Source: Lophium mytilinum
Taxonomy: Eukaryota; Ascomycota; Dothideomycetes; Mytilinidiales; Mytilinidiaceae
Direction of reading: 5' to 3'
Assembly (NCBI GenBank): GCA_010093605.1
Contig: MU004185.1
Span: 1,757,334-1,821,333, forward strand
Length of the DNA: 64,000 bases
Position 1 is the first letter of the stretch. Each line of letters begins with the position of its first letter. A program made the position numbers and the translations under genes. Positions 46,304 through 55,767 of this stretch are shown piece by piece. The notes below the pieces were generated by a model. It was not told the DNA's origin. It was given only the letters and a program-made list of their open reading frames with translations, and ran no database searches.

Positions 46304-47939
46304 TCACTCCTTTTCATCGTGGTCATCGAGAGGCCAATGTCTCGCCGTCATCTCTTTATCAAATTCATCATCCAAAGAATCCAGAACCTCCTGCTTCGCC
46401 TCCCTTGCTCGTATGATCGCACCATCATACTCCTCGTTTGACGTCCATCCATCCACGGTAATCCCAATGCGACGTCGTGAATACTCAAGACCAGTGTCGG
46501 TAAGCTCCCAGTCACGAATGATCCTCGTGATTTTCTCCACGTCGCTGTTGGTGTACGTTATTGGACATGGATTGTCAGCTTCGTTGCTCTCTTCGACAAG
46601 CTGCTTCCAGAACTTCTGCACAATTACAAAGTCTGCTTTGAGAAATACATTATTCCCCTCCCATGGGTTGCCAGCGTGGCTGAAGAGTTTCCGCTTCAAA
46701 ACGCCGGTGCCTTGCTGAAGCGCATCCCAGTGAGGCTTATTGTATTTGGATGTGAAGCCTAGGTAGAAAAAATGGAGATGCCGACGTCTGTACTGCTCCA
46801 TTTCCGCTGCTCGATCTTCTTCATCCATGTCTTCAAGATTACCTGGAAGTTTGGGAGCGACGAAGATCAGGGACTGTTCATCGCCGTGGTTCTGGAAATA
46901 CTTCGGGATGCCGTAGGCGAGAAACAGTGGTAGAACGGAGCAGTGCTGCCAGTCAATGACGCCAACAATATCAAGCGTGTCGGATACGAAGATGTTCTGC
47001 GGCTGAAGGTCAGGATGACGAAGTGTAGGGCGAAGAAAGGCTTTCTCTTTTGGGACTAAATGCTGAACTAGACCCAGGTACTTCTGGATGTTTGTAGCGT
47101 GTTCTACCGGGCTCGACTTCTGGAAGTTCAACTCCTCTCTGTAAGCTCGTTCGAAAGGCAGGCGAGGCTTGCCATATTCCTGTAGCCAAGCTAGCTCCTT
47201 GAGAGCTAGTCCTCGAAGGACGTCTATGGGCTGGAGATCTAGTTCAAGTGTCAGTAAAGTGCGTCGTCATCGGTTCGTATACGCAGTCCTGCTACTACTC
47301 GAGTTGGCCCGGCAAGTTCACTGATCGTTTGAAGCAATAGATTTCAGATATATGAAACTGGATCGAAGCACCACTAGCAGCGGCACGCAGGTGGACATAA
47401 CTCAGTAGGCACTTACAAGGACCACGGTCAATATCGAGCAAACTCCGCTCCTCATGCCACCACCGCTGCTCAACATTCGGGCCAACGCAAACGTCGCAGT
47501 CCCTGAGGGAAGGAATAGAAACTCGGGCCGTTTCCGGGGGAAGATCATAGCCATGGTAGATGCTTCCATAGGCAGGAATGTCGATGGAGAAGAGCTTCGC
47601 CTCCATCTCGACCACACCCATGGTGACTTTGAGACGCTCTTTCTCCGTCAAGTCGAACCAGCGATCTCCCAGCGATCTTCCAGGAACTTTCTCCATCAGT
47701 ATGTACTCGGACCCAACAGGGTTGCTAGAATCCGTGGAGTAGCCCAGAACTCTAGGCACAGGTAATCCATAGTGCCGCAGAAGCTTCAAGGTAGCCACTT
47801 CGCTAGCGACGGCGAATCCCTTCGGTTGAGTTGACGGGTACGGGAGGCGCGCTAGGATCTGTGTATTGTCGGCCATGGTAATTTCGAAGACGCGATTGAA
47901 TCCGCCTTCTGCGAGCTTGCAAAAACTCTTGACGTTCAT
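46304..47939 (-). CDS. Aminoglycoside-phosphotransferase (APH)-fold protein
   Basis: Kinase-like protein of the APH/choline-kinase fold, a large family in filamentous fungi with mostly unknown small-molecule or protein substrates. Exons 47939-47417 and 47238-46304 give 485 residues. Visible parts: CKLAEGGFNRVFEI (nucleotide-binding loop), EVATLKLLRHYGLPVPRVLG, EYILMEKVPGRSLGDRW (hinge), the catalytic LRHPDLQPQNIFV (HxDxxxxN form) and VGVIDWQHCS (metal-binding Asp). The intron of 178 nt is long for this genome. The frame extends upstream of 47939 with family-like NEQLRLAERRLVF, to a probable acceptor near 48030. A short first exon is therefore probably missing, which I could not place. Confidence 0.85.
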
Positions 47940-48915
47940 TCCAACCCTGTCTGCTACAACCCTTTTCAACTCTTTTACATCGAAGACAAGGCGCCGCTCC
48001 GCCAGCCGAAGCTGTTCATTGAAACTGAGGCAGTCAGTAAGAGCTGTCTTAAATGCGTGTACGGTGTCTCGTTATAAAAATCTATGCACTGTCCTGCCAC
48101 TGTCTGTGGTGCCTCGCAATATTTTCGAGATTCCAAAGCAGACGGAAGCTCAGCATTACGAACGATCTATAAGCTCGCGAAGGCACCTCAGATTAAAATC
48201 AGAGGGACGCACATAAGCAAAACCGCGACCCGTTGCCCCAGATTCTATCATGACGTTGAAGCACTTCTCGCACGGGCATGATTCCGTATACTGGCACGTG
48301 ACGAGTGTTGAAGTAGAATAAACTCACATCCATCTGCCTGACGTATACTCGAAAAGTTCCGAGTCATCACCCAGCTTCGTAATTCTAGACGATGAAGAGA
48401 ACTTCAGCAAAACTGCTGTGAGGAAACATCTCGCCGGAGGCGCGTATCGCGTCGACGACGGGAACAGACAGGCTCTCAAGAGTGACATAGAAGTAGGCGA
48501 GCGGTTTCGTTTTTGAACTTGCCAGTTGTTGTCGTTGTTTGGAGGTCTCTAAATCTGAGTAGGGTGGGCGCGACAACTTACCCGTCGCTAGCAGTGTCTG
48601 AAGTGGTCTGGCAAGTTGACCAGTTGTTCAAAAGATAGGCTTGGATCTAGTTGTTCCCCGACGTACTGAAAGCGTACGGATATGCTGCTCATTCACCGGA
48701 ATCAATCTCATAACCACATTCAAGTCTCGCTACGTAGGTGAGCACCTCGATCCTCTCACGCTTTCCACAGCCGCCCTCAATAAAACGTCACTGCACCTCC
48801 ATCAATCCAGTCACTCTCCCTATTTGATCCTCTCAGCTTCCAGCACTACAACCAATCAGGCATACATCGACTCACCACTGCCCGACGCGGTCGCACCCAA
48901 CCTCAGACACCCAAG
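47940..48915. other. Intergenic; probable missing first exon of the APH-type gene
   Basis: 48030-47940 is coding-like in the frame of the APH-type gene. The remaining sequence holds the upstream regions of that gene and of the divergent F-box-like gene at 48916. No tRNA or repeat was noticed. Confidence 0.4.
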
Positions 48916-49998
48916 ATGTCCCTCCTCCTCGCCCTCCCTGCAGAAATCCGCCAGCAAATCGTCTCAGAAACCATCTCCGTCACAGTAGGCCACGGTTTCC
49001 ACATCTCAATCGCGAGCACCGGCATCTGCAAGACTCTCCAAGCCGACGCAAACGAAGTATTCCGAAGCTGGCTCCCCTCCGCCACGACCCGGTCCCCAAT
49101 AGTCATTGAACGCGGCTCCGATGCCTGCTGGGCCGACTTCAATAACCTCCTAAGCTTTCTCCACAAGCGCGCAGCGCGGCTAAACCGCCTTCTTACATGG
49201 CCCGGCATTGAAGTCGTCCAGATAAACGTGTTCAGCCAGTCCGGATATCGTACGTGGGATTATTGGTGGAGTGTTCGCTGGGTAGACAAGCTACAGCGTC
49301 TACCCCGGAGCGTCAAGTGCGTCAAGCTAGACCTCACACTGAAAGAAGAAACGATGAGGGCGCTGCAGAAGGAGGATGTCCATGTGCGAAAGGTACACTG
49401 GTACGGCATTGTTACTATAGCCCAGGTAATCGTCAAAGGAGTGTTGGACGATCGTCCTGACATCTCGCTTGAAGTGGTGGGAGAGATTCCCGAGAGCGAG
49501 GTCGGTTCGGTTGCGCATGTGGCGCATCCGGACCCGGTCCCGGATTTGGTTTCGGAACGCTGTTACGAGCTTGATGGGCTTGCTGAGAGGAACTATCGGA
49601 AGAGATTCGGGCCCCTGGAAGACGGTCTCCTCGCTAAGTTTGTCAAGAAAGTCACCGAAAGTCCTGAGAGGAGGGAAATAGCGAGATGGGCTAAGATTAA
49701 GGGGAAGAAGAAAAAGGATTTAAAGGAGACAAGACAGAAAATGATAGAGACGAAGGCTAGCACGGGATTGGGCACCCGTGTGGCCGAGCTGAGAAGGCTT
49801 GCAAAGGAGGGACCATGGAGTTCCGAGGGCAACGCGACGACAGCGGACGGGGCGAAACGGCGGAAAGTGTTGGAGAAAGAGAGGGAAGGATTGGGCACTC
49901 GAGTGGCCGAGCTGAAGAAGCGTGCTAGGGAGGCTACATGGGAGTTCGAAGGTAGCGCGACAATTGAACACGCAGTGAAGCGGCAAAGGAGGAACTAG
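48916..49998 (+). CDS. F-box-like family protein, tandem paralogue 1
   Basis: A 360-residue intronless gene. The N-terminal LLALPAEIRQQIVSETISV is of the LPxELRxxI type seen at the start of F-box-like proteins of Dothideomycetes, so a link to SCF ubiquitin ligases is possible but unproven. Shared with its two neighbours: ICKTLQADANEVFRSWLPS, LPRSVKCVKLDLTLKEETM and GEIPESEVGSV. The C-terminal third is Lys/Arg-rich. It ends in two tandem copies of a block of about 40 residues, each beginning GLGTRVAEL and closing with a basic nuclear-type patch (AKRRKV, VKRQRRN). No membrane segment. It is the first of three same-strand genes. Confidence 0.8.
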   Translation: MSLLLALPAEIRQQIVSETISVTVGHGFHISIASTGICKTLQADANEVFRSWLPSATTRSPIVIERGSDACWADFNNLLSFLHKRAARLNRLLTWPGIEVVQINVFSQSGYRTWDYWWSVRWVDKLQRLPRSVKCVKLDLTLKEETMRALQKEDVHVRKVHWYGIVTIAQVIVKGVLDDRPDISLEVVGEIPESEVGSVAHVAHPDPVPDLVSERCYELDGLAERNYRKRFGPLEDGLLAKFVKKVTESPERREIARWAKIKGKKKKDLKETRQKMIETKASTGLGTRVAELRRLAKEGPWSSEGNATTADGAKRRKVLEKEREGLGTRVAELKKRAREATWEFEGSATIEHAVKRQRRN

Positions 49999-51007
49999 GC
50001 GGGAGACAGTGATGATACAGGTGCCAGTATTAGTGCGAAAAGTGGAGTAGTCATGGGTTAGGAGTGTTTTAACACTTCGAATACTGTCAAAGGCTGTTCC
50101 AAGGTACAGTCTTAGGCCACAAGTCTAGGCACACGGATTCATTACAACTCTACTCCAACTTACCCACTCAATACCACTGTGAGGAGTAGCCTGGCCGCTG
50201 AGCAGGTAATTAGTTAAAAGGCAGTCTAATCTGTACTGCTCGAACCTCGACATCAACAGTATTGTGCCATAAGTCCGGGCACCTGAAACTATTTCTGCCT
50301 TGCTCCAACTTTGCTTACTTAACATCAATGTTCGGGGTACCCTGGTTGCTGCATATCCAGTTGATCAAGAAGACTCTAATATAAACTGCTTGAAGCTTGA
50401 CATCGCCCTTAGGTCCTTGAAACCCTGTGGGGATATACCCCAAGCAGTGGCGTACCAGTGTGCCCAGACTTATGGCCTGTCACTGTAGTTGACTCTGTCT
50501 GATATCAAGTTACTCCTTCACGAAAAGTTTTCTACGTCCTTGAGTAGGCCCTATAGGATCTTGTGGTTGCAGATTCAGATATCACAGTAATAGACCCTTC
50601 GATGAATCGATGAGAATGATAGCTCTGGATGTAACACACCTTTGTGCCGTTGGTACACATGGCATAGATATGCGACGTGGTATCGAGGTGAGGAACGTTT
50701 CCAAGAAGGCATGACGTTCCGTGGGTTGAGTCTCCCATTTTTGACCTCACCATTGACTTCGACATCGTGATGATGGCAGATTGTAGCTACACTAGTGAAC
50801 ACACTGAAAGCCTCCAGAGACTGTGAAAGCGTGCGGATCTTCACCAGATTGGATCTCGCATGTACTACTCGAGTGCACATAAACCGCGACGTCTCCCTCA
50901 CACTTTAGACACGCACCTTCACTCGCACCAGCCTTTCAAACCTCTATCTCCATCTCGGACCCACTCACAACACCACCCCAACACACAAGCAGGGTCTCAC
51001 CACAACA
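49999..51007. other. Spacer with short dispersed repeats
   Basis: A motif like GCCATAAGTCTGGGCACAC occurs near 50113 and 50265 (plus) and, inverted, near 50459-50477. The two plus copies are followed by CTCCAACTT-type text at equal distance, so they look like an old duplication of about 150 bp. No gene seen. Confidence 0.5.
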
Positions 51008-52000
51008 ATGCCCGGCCCAACTCTCCTCACCCTCCCCGCCGAACTGCGGCAGCAAATCATCACCGAAACCATCTTCGCCGAGGTCACCGACGATGGCTAC
51101 GAGATCTCCACCCCTCTGAGTGGCGTTTGCAAAACCCTCCAAGCCGACATCGACGATGTCCTTCCCATCTGGCTGCCCTCTACCAGCGCCTCTTCCGTCA
51201 TCCTCACGACCAACAAAGCACCAGTGAACGGGCGAGGATTCCGAAGCCTCAAGAAAGAGCTCAAGAAGCGCGCCACGCGACGAATTGGGGGCGGTGCCTG
51301 GTCTGGCATCTCCGCCATCACGATCCGCGCCTACGAGGCGGCGCCTTACTACACCATCTTCAACACCTTCGAGCCTGTTAGACTCACCCAGACCGTACGG
51401 GAATTTCGTTGGCACAGTGGCCGGCGTTCGCTGCCTGCGAGTATCAAGCGCGTTGAGTTTGATCTCCGGATTGATTCGGCATCCTTACAAGCGCTGCAAC
51501 AGATGCCGATGGGCAACCAGAAGGACTGGTGGTGCGAGGACCTATGGACGGTTACGAAGTGCATCGAGCGATATACGGACGTCACTTTTGAGGTGGCTGG
51601 ACGGCTTCCCGAGAGCCAGGTTGATGCGCTGTTGCATCGGCAGCGGAAAGGGGGAGTCCATTACTGGTACTGGAAGCAGGTGTATGCGAACCTTGAAAAA
51701 GACCACTTTGCTGGGTTCTTGGGGAATGTGAGAGAGGCGCGGGAGCGTCTCAAGATTGAGGAGGAGGCGGAGAGACAGAGGAAAATGGAGATGAAGAAAT
51801 ATAAGAAGGAGTTCGGCAAGAGGATGGCAGAGTTGAAGAAGAGGAAGCAGGAGAAGAATGGCGATCTGAGCACAGCGGGAGGCAAGCGTCTGAAGGAGGA
51901 TCAGGGTGATGTTGATGGCGTTTCAGATGGGTCGTTCTTGGATCAACCGTCGATGCCGTTCCGGTCTCGAGATAGTCTTCTGGATGGACCGGGCCAGTGA
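51008..52000 (+). CDS. F-box-like family protein, tandem paralogue 2
   Basis: A 330-residue intronless gene of the same family. The start MPGPTLLTLPAELRQQIITE is close to paralogue 3. GVCKTLQADIDDVLPIWLPS, LPASIKRVEFDLRIDSASL and GRLPESQVDAL match the conserved blocks in order and spacing. The C-terminal region is a charged helix ending KRMAELKKRKQE and then a hydrophilic tail (GKRLKEDQGD) about 35 residues longer than in paralogue 3. No hydrophobic insertion after the first motif, unlike paralogue 3. Confidence 0.8.
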   Translation: MPGPTLLTLPAELRQQIITETIFAEVTDDGYEISTPLSGVCKTLQADIDDVLPIWLPSTSASSVILTTNKAPVNGRGFRSLKKELKKRATRRIGGGAWSGISAITIRAYEAAPYYTIFNTFEPVRLTQTVREFRWHSGRRSLPASIKRVEFDLRIDSASLQALQQMPMGNQKDWWCEDLWTVTKCIERYTDVTFEVAGRLPESQVDALLHRQRKGGVHYWYWKQVYANLEKDHFAGFLGNVREARERLKIEEEAERQRKMEMKKYKKEFGKRMAELKKRKQEKNGDLSTAGGKRLKEDQGDVDGVSDGSFLDQPSMPFRSRDSLLDGPGQ

Positions 52001-52646
52001 TGGACCAACGGAGATCTGGCTATTAAGCCTGCTAGATACAGTCATGCGTCATAGGTTTGGGCAAGGCCTCAAATCACGCTACCTTACCAAATTCACTTCT
52101 CCACGTGATGTTGTAAGGCTTTTGAGTACTCGAATGGCACATAGAATTTGGAACAAACCCATAAGGTCAAAGAAAGAAATATAGAATTCGCCCAAGTGGC
52201 AAGCTCAGGGTCTTGTTCAGAGCCACGATTTGTGAGAGGGGTTCGTCCCCAACCTCCTCAATTTCACCGAATGGAGGGCTGAGAACGTGATTGGCTCTAC
52301 CAAACTTTATCAGCTCTCTAATCGGAATCTTATAGTTCTTCGCAGAATCTCCTTGCGCTCTAGTTTCTCACTACACCTTCGACACTCAACTTCTAGCTCT
52401 GGCACATTTTACACTTACTCACTAACACCACTCGAGACTCTTCAAGAACTTACAACTTACTGCTGTCGACGCCTTCTGCACATACCTGTTCCACTCATAC
52501 CACCACTCCGATCGTCGAACTGTGTTGGCTGGCCCAACTCTCACGACCCTCCCTGCATACAGCCTCTCCGGTAGATTCGCCGCGACATCTAGCTCAGCTC
52601 TCAGCACCCTCTCTCTATCTCCCATCACTCCGCTACACCATACGCA
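52001..52646. other. Spacer containing a start-fragment relic of the same family
   Basis: Otherwise featureless spacer between paralogues 2 and 3. It contains the relic at 52525-52557. Confidence 0.5.
52525..52557 (+). pseudogene. Relic of an F-box-like family start
   Basis: About 32 bases match the first codons of paralogue 3, starting 122 bp upstream of its ATG (27 of 32 positions identical by eye). They encode LAGPTLTTLPA, with TTG where the start codon should be. The similarity stops where the other genes read AELRQ. It is the remnant of a tandem duplication. Confidence 0.7.
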
Positions 52647-53678
52647 ATGGCCGGCCCAACTCTGACCACCCTCCCCGCCGAGCTCCGCCAGAAGATCATC
52701 GCCGAGACCATCACCATCACCATCAGCACCACCACGCCCGTCTTCACCCCTCTCGTCCACCTCTGCCCTCCCATCATCGCCCTGGGTATCACCGCAACCG
52801 CCGCGATCCTCCTGACCCTCTCCACCACCAACTTCACCCCCTTCGGCGACGTCTGCGCCCTCCTCCAAGCCGACATCCTCGCGCTCTGCGCCAGCTGGCT
52901 GCCCACCCCCACCACCCCCATCACCCTCTCGCAGAACACCCGCGCCAGCTGGGCCGCCCTCGCCGCCTTCTCCACCGTCGTCAACGCGCGCGCCGCCCGC
53001 CTGAACCGCCGCGCCTGGCCCGGCATCACGACGCTCACGCTGCGCTTCCTCGTCCCGACCTCCGCGCCCCTAGACGCCAATCTCTTCGAATCCATCGACC
53101 CGCCGTTCAAGTGGGCGAAGGAGCTACGCCGGCTGCCCGCCAGCGTGAAGCTTATCAAGCTCGATCTCTCGCTCCCCGACGCGCACATGACGCAGCTGTG
53201 TGCGCAGGAGCTCTCCACGCAGCGCGTCTTCTGGTACGAGTGTTTCCGCGCCGTGCGACTCCTGGATGATGAGGCCAAGCGGCGTGGTATCGTTATTGAG
53301 GTGCTGGGCGAGCTGCCGCGGAGCCAGGTCGCTGCGCTCGCGCCCGTGGCGGGGACGCCGGCGTATTTCACGATCTTTGGAAAGGTGGCCCGCATGATGC
53401 TGATGGCGGAAGGGTATTATCGGCATCGCTGGGGGGTGCTAGAGCACTGCCGTCAGGGGGCTGTTCTGAATGGGTTCGTAAGGAGGGTTAGGGCTACCAA
53501 GGAGTGGAAGGAGGAGTGTAGGCAAGATGTTCTTCGCGGAGAGATATGGAAAAGGGAATACAAGAAGGTGATAGCGGAGCTTTCGAGGCGGATGTCGGCG
53601 CTGAAGAAGCGGAAGAGGGAGGAGGATGGGGAGGAGCTGGAGAATGAGGAGGGCGCGAAACGGATGAGGACAGAGTAG
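52647..53678 (+). CDS. F-box-like family protein, tandem paralogue 3
   Basis: A 343-residue intronless gene. MAGPTLTTLPAELRQKIIAE begins the protein. A hydrophobic insert of about 35 residues (PPIIALGITATAAILLTLST) separates it from VCALLQADILALCASWLPT. It could be a membrane helix and is absent from the other two copies. LPASVKLIKLDLSLPDAHM and GELPRSQVAAL keep the family order. The C-terminus is a basic helix, SRRMSALKKRKREED, ending GAKRMRTE. GC content and codon use are higher than in paralogue 1. Confidence 0.8.
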   Translation: MAGPTLTTLPAELRQKIIAETITITISTTTPVFTPLVHLCPPIIALGITATAAILLTLSTTNFTPFGDVCALLQADILALCASWLPTPTTPITLSQNTRASWAALAAFSTVVNARAARLNRRAWPGITTLTLRFLVPTSAPLDANLFESIDPPFKWAKELRRLPASVKLIKLDLSLPDAHMTQLCAQELSTQRVFWYECFRAVRLLDDEAKRRGIVIEVLGELPRSQVAALAPVAGTPAYFTIFGKVARMMLMAEGYYRHRWGVLEHCRQGAVLNGFVRRVRATKEWKEECRQDVLRGEIWKREYKKVIAELSRRMSALKKRKREEDGEELENEEGAKRMRTE

Positions 53679-54877
53679 GCGAGGGGAGCGAAAGAGAAAG
53701 ACCCAAGGCCAGGAGGATGTTTTCAATGTTGTCGCAATAGTCGCCGCAGAGGCGGGATATGGTTTGGAGGGTGCGCCATTGCTCTTGCTCGTTTGTCCAG
53801 CTACTGGAGAGCTGGAGTTCGAGGGAGGAAAGCGTAGTAGATGGTCTGGAATTGTCTGGATACCGCACTGCACGATTTTCGCTCTTGGTGGTATCCAATT
53901 TAGAGAGCATTGACGGCTGAGAGATACTCTTGGTTGAACCCAGTATCGTGATTTTATACTCTTTGGTAGTTATGGCGTAGTCGAGTTTTTGTACTCAGAT
54001 AATCGTTTGTTCGTGATTGAAATGACCCAGAAAGCTCGCCCTAGTTCCAGGATCATAAGCCTTCCATTCAGTCCCGGCCTTTGGAAAGGCATAGAAGTTA
54101 GACTCGTAGTGGTACAGAGCACGTGCTGCCGAATCGCAGCAGAGTTCGTGATACAGACTCGTAGCCTGTCGATCGGGTAGCAAAGGGGTTCCCAATGCCG
54201 CGGAAGCATCAAGTCTTACAAGCCTAAGACACGTTTAGCAGGTGGAATCCCGTATGACATAAAATACCCCTCTTCTCTAGACGTCAAGCTTCCCTACCTT
54301 CCAAGAATCGCAGCTCCAACACCCCAGCCAAGCATCGCGAGATCCCGTTGCGTGGCGCGCAACACAAACATTCGAGGCGGAGATGACTCCGACGAAAGCC
54401 CAGCGACGAGCATTCTCCCAGACACACAGACAGACAAGATAAGGATGAGTGAGAAATTCTCTTTCCAGCAGCAGAAGCAAGCACCTTAGATTCAAGGATG
54501 GGTATCAATCATCTCAGAGTACCAATAGAACAACAATTCCCATCCCAGAATCCCTTTTTCCATAGGCAAGCAGCAAAGAAGCTCAGATGGCTCGGTTATC
54601 TCTCTCGCACTCTCTGAACTCGGTCTCGATCTCGATCTCGATCTCTCTCGCCCGCAGCAAGCAAATACAACAACAAGAAGCCCATGATTACCATCGCAAA
54701 TGACCAGAAGATAAAAGGTGTCCGGACGGATTCAGAGACGAATCCCAAAGAAGTCGCACCAAGACATGCTCTCCACCCTCGAGTATTGGAGTTCGCCCGT
54801 GAGCAAATAGCCTTCTGTGTTCTCTCCGGAACGACAGAAGGGGATGGGTGAACTCGCGTCAGTAATCAATGGACCAT
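53679..54877. other. Intergenic, no gene seen
   Basis: Convergent 3' flanks of paralogue 3 and the RRM gene. A short TCGATC microsatellite lies near 54620-54645. No frame of note. Confidence 0.5.
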
Positions 54878-55767
54878 CTACCACTGGCCTCCGCCCTGTT
54901 GAGACTGGCCATAGCCACCCTCGCCGCCACCTTGGCCACCGCCGCCGTAGCCACGGTCGCCTCCGCCGCCTTGGTAGCCTCCTCCGCCTCCGCCGGAGTA
55001 ACCTGATTGCTGGTTGCCGCCCCAGTTGCCGGCACCGCCGCCATAGCCGCCTTGTTCTTGCAAGTTAGATTCAGGAGCTCTTGAGTGCGTTCTAGGTTGT
55101 AAACTCACCGCCTCCGCCGGATCGTCCACCGTAGCCTCCTCCTGGATTAGAAATTTAGCATGGAACGTCCTGGAGAAAAAACGGGTTATCGAATCGCACC
55201 ATAGCTACCTCCGCCACCGTATCCTCCACCTCCACGGCCTCCGCCATAGCCGCCGCCTCCGCCGCCACGGGAGTAGCCTCCTCCACCTCCGCCGCCGCCG
55301 GATCGCTCAGAGGCCTTGTCGACGCGGATAGTTCGTCCATCGAACCTAGGACTTGTTAGCATGCATGTGGGAGAATACCGAATTCAAGTGCCGTGCAAGC
55401 CATATTGCGGCACGGTCCAATCAAGTGGCGGGCCAGCACGTGGCAGAACAAAGGATCAAACATACTCGACGTTGTTCATGTTCTCAATCGCCTGGTCGGC
55501 CTCGCCCTCTTGAGAGAAGCGCACGAAGCCGAATCCACGGCTACGGCCAGTATCGCGGTCCTTTACGACAATCTGCAATCAGGTGAGCAGGATGTCGCGA
55601 TGCGCGCGGCAGGGTGATGACGTACTGCCTCCTCGACGGTGCCGAACTCCTCGAACTTGGTGCGGAGGGTGGCATCGTCGGTGTGCCAGGCAAGGCCGCT
55701 GGGGACTGTCAGTGATGTGCATGCGAAGTGAGGAGCGGTGGACTTACCCAATGAACAGTTTGGACAT
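54878..55767 (-). CDS. Glycine-rich RNA-binding protein (single RRM)
   Basis: A small RRM plus Gly-rich tail protein, like plant GRP7 and metazoan CIRBP; such proteins bind RNA and act in stress-related RNA handling. Six exons fit: 55767-55748, 55698-55626, 55572-55466, 55345-55200, 55141-55109 and 55056-54878, giving 185 residues. RNP2 is KLFIGGLAW and RNP1 is RGFGFVRFS, with TIRVDKA ending the domain at about residue 80. The rest is Gly, Tyr, Arg and Gln repeats (GGYGGG, SGYSGG) ending GGGQW. It has five introns in under 900 bp, the most intron-dense gene here. One of 120 nt, inside the RRM, is a candidate for regulated splicing. Confidence 0.92.
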
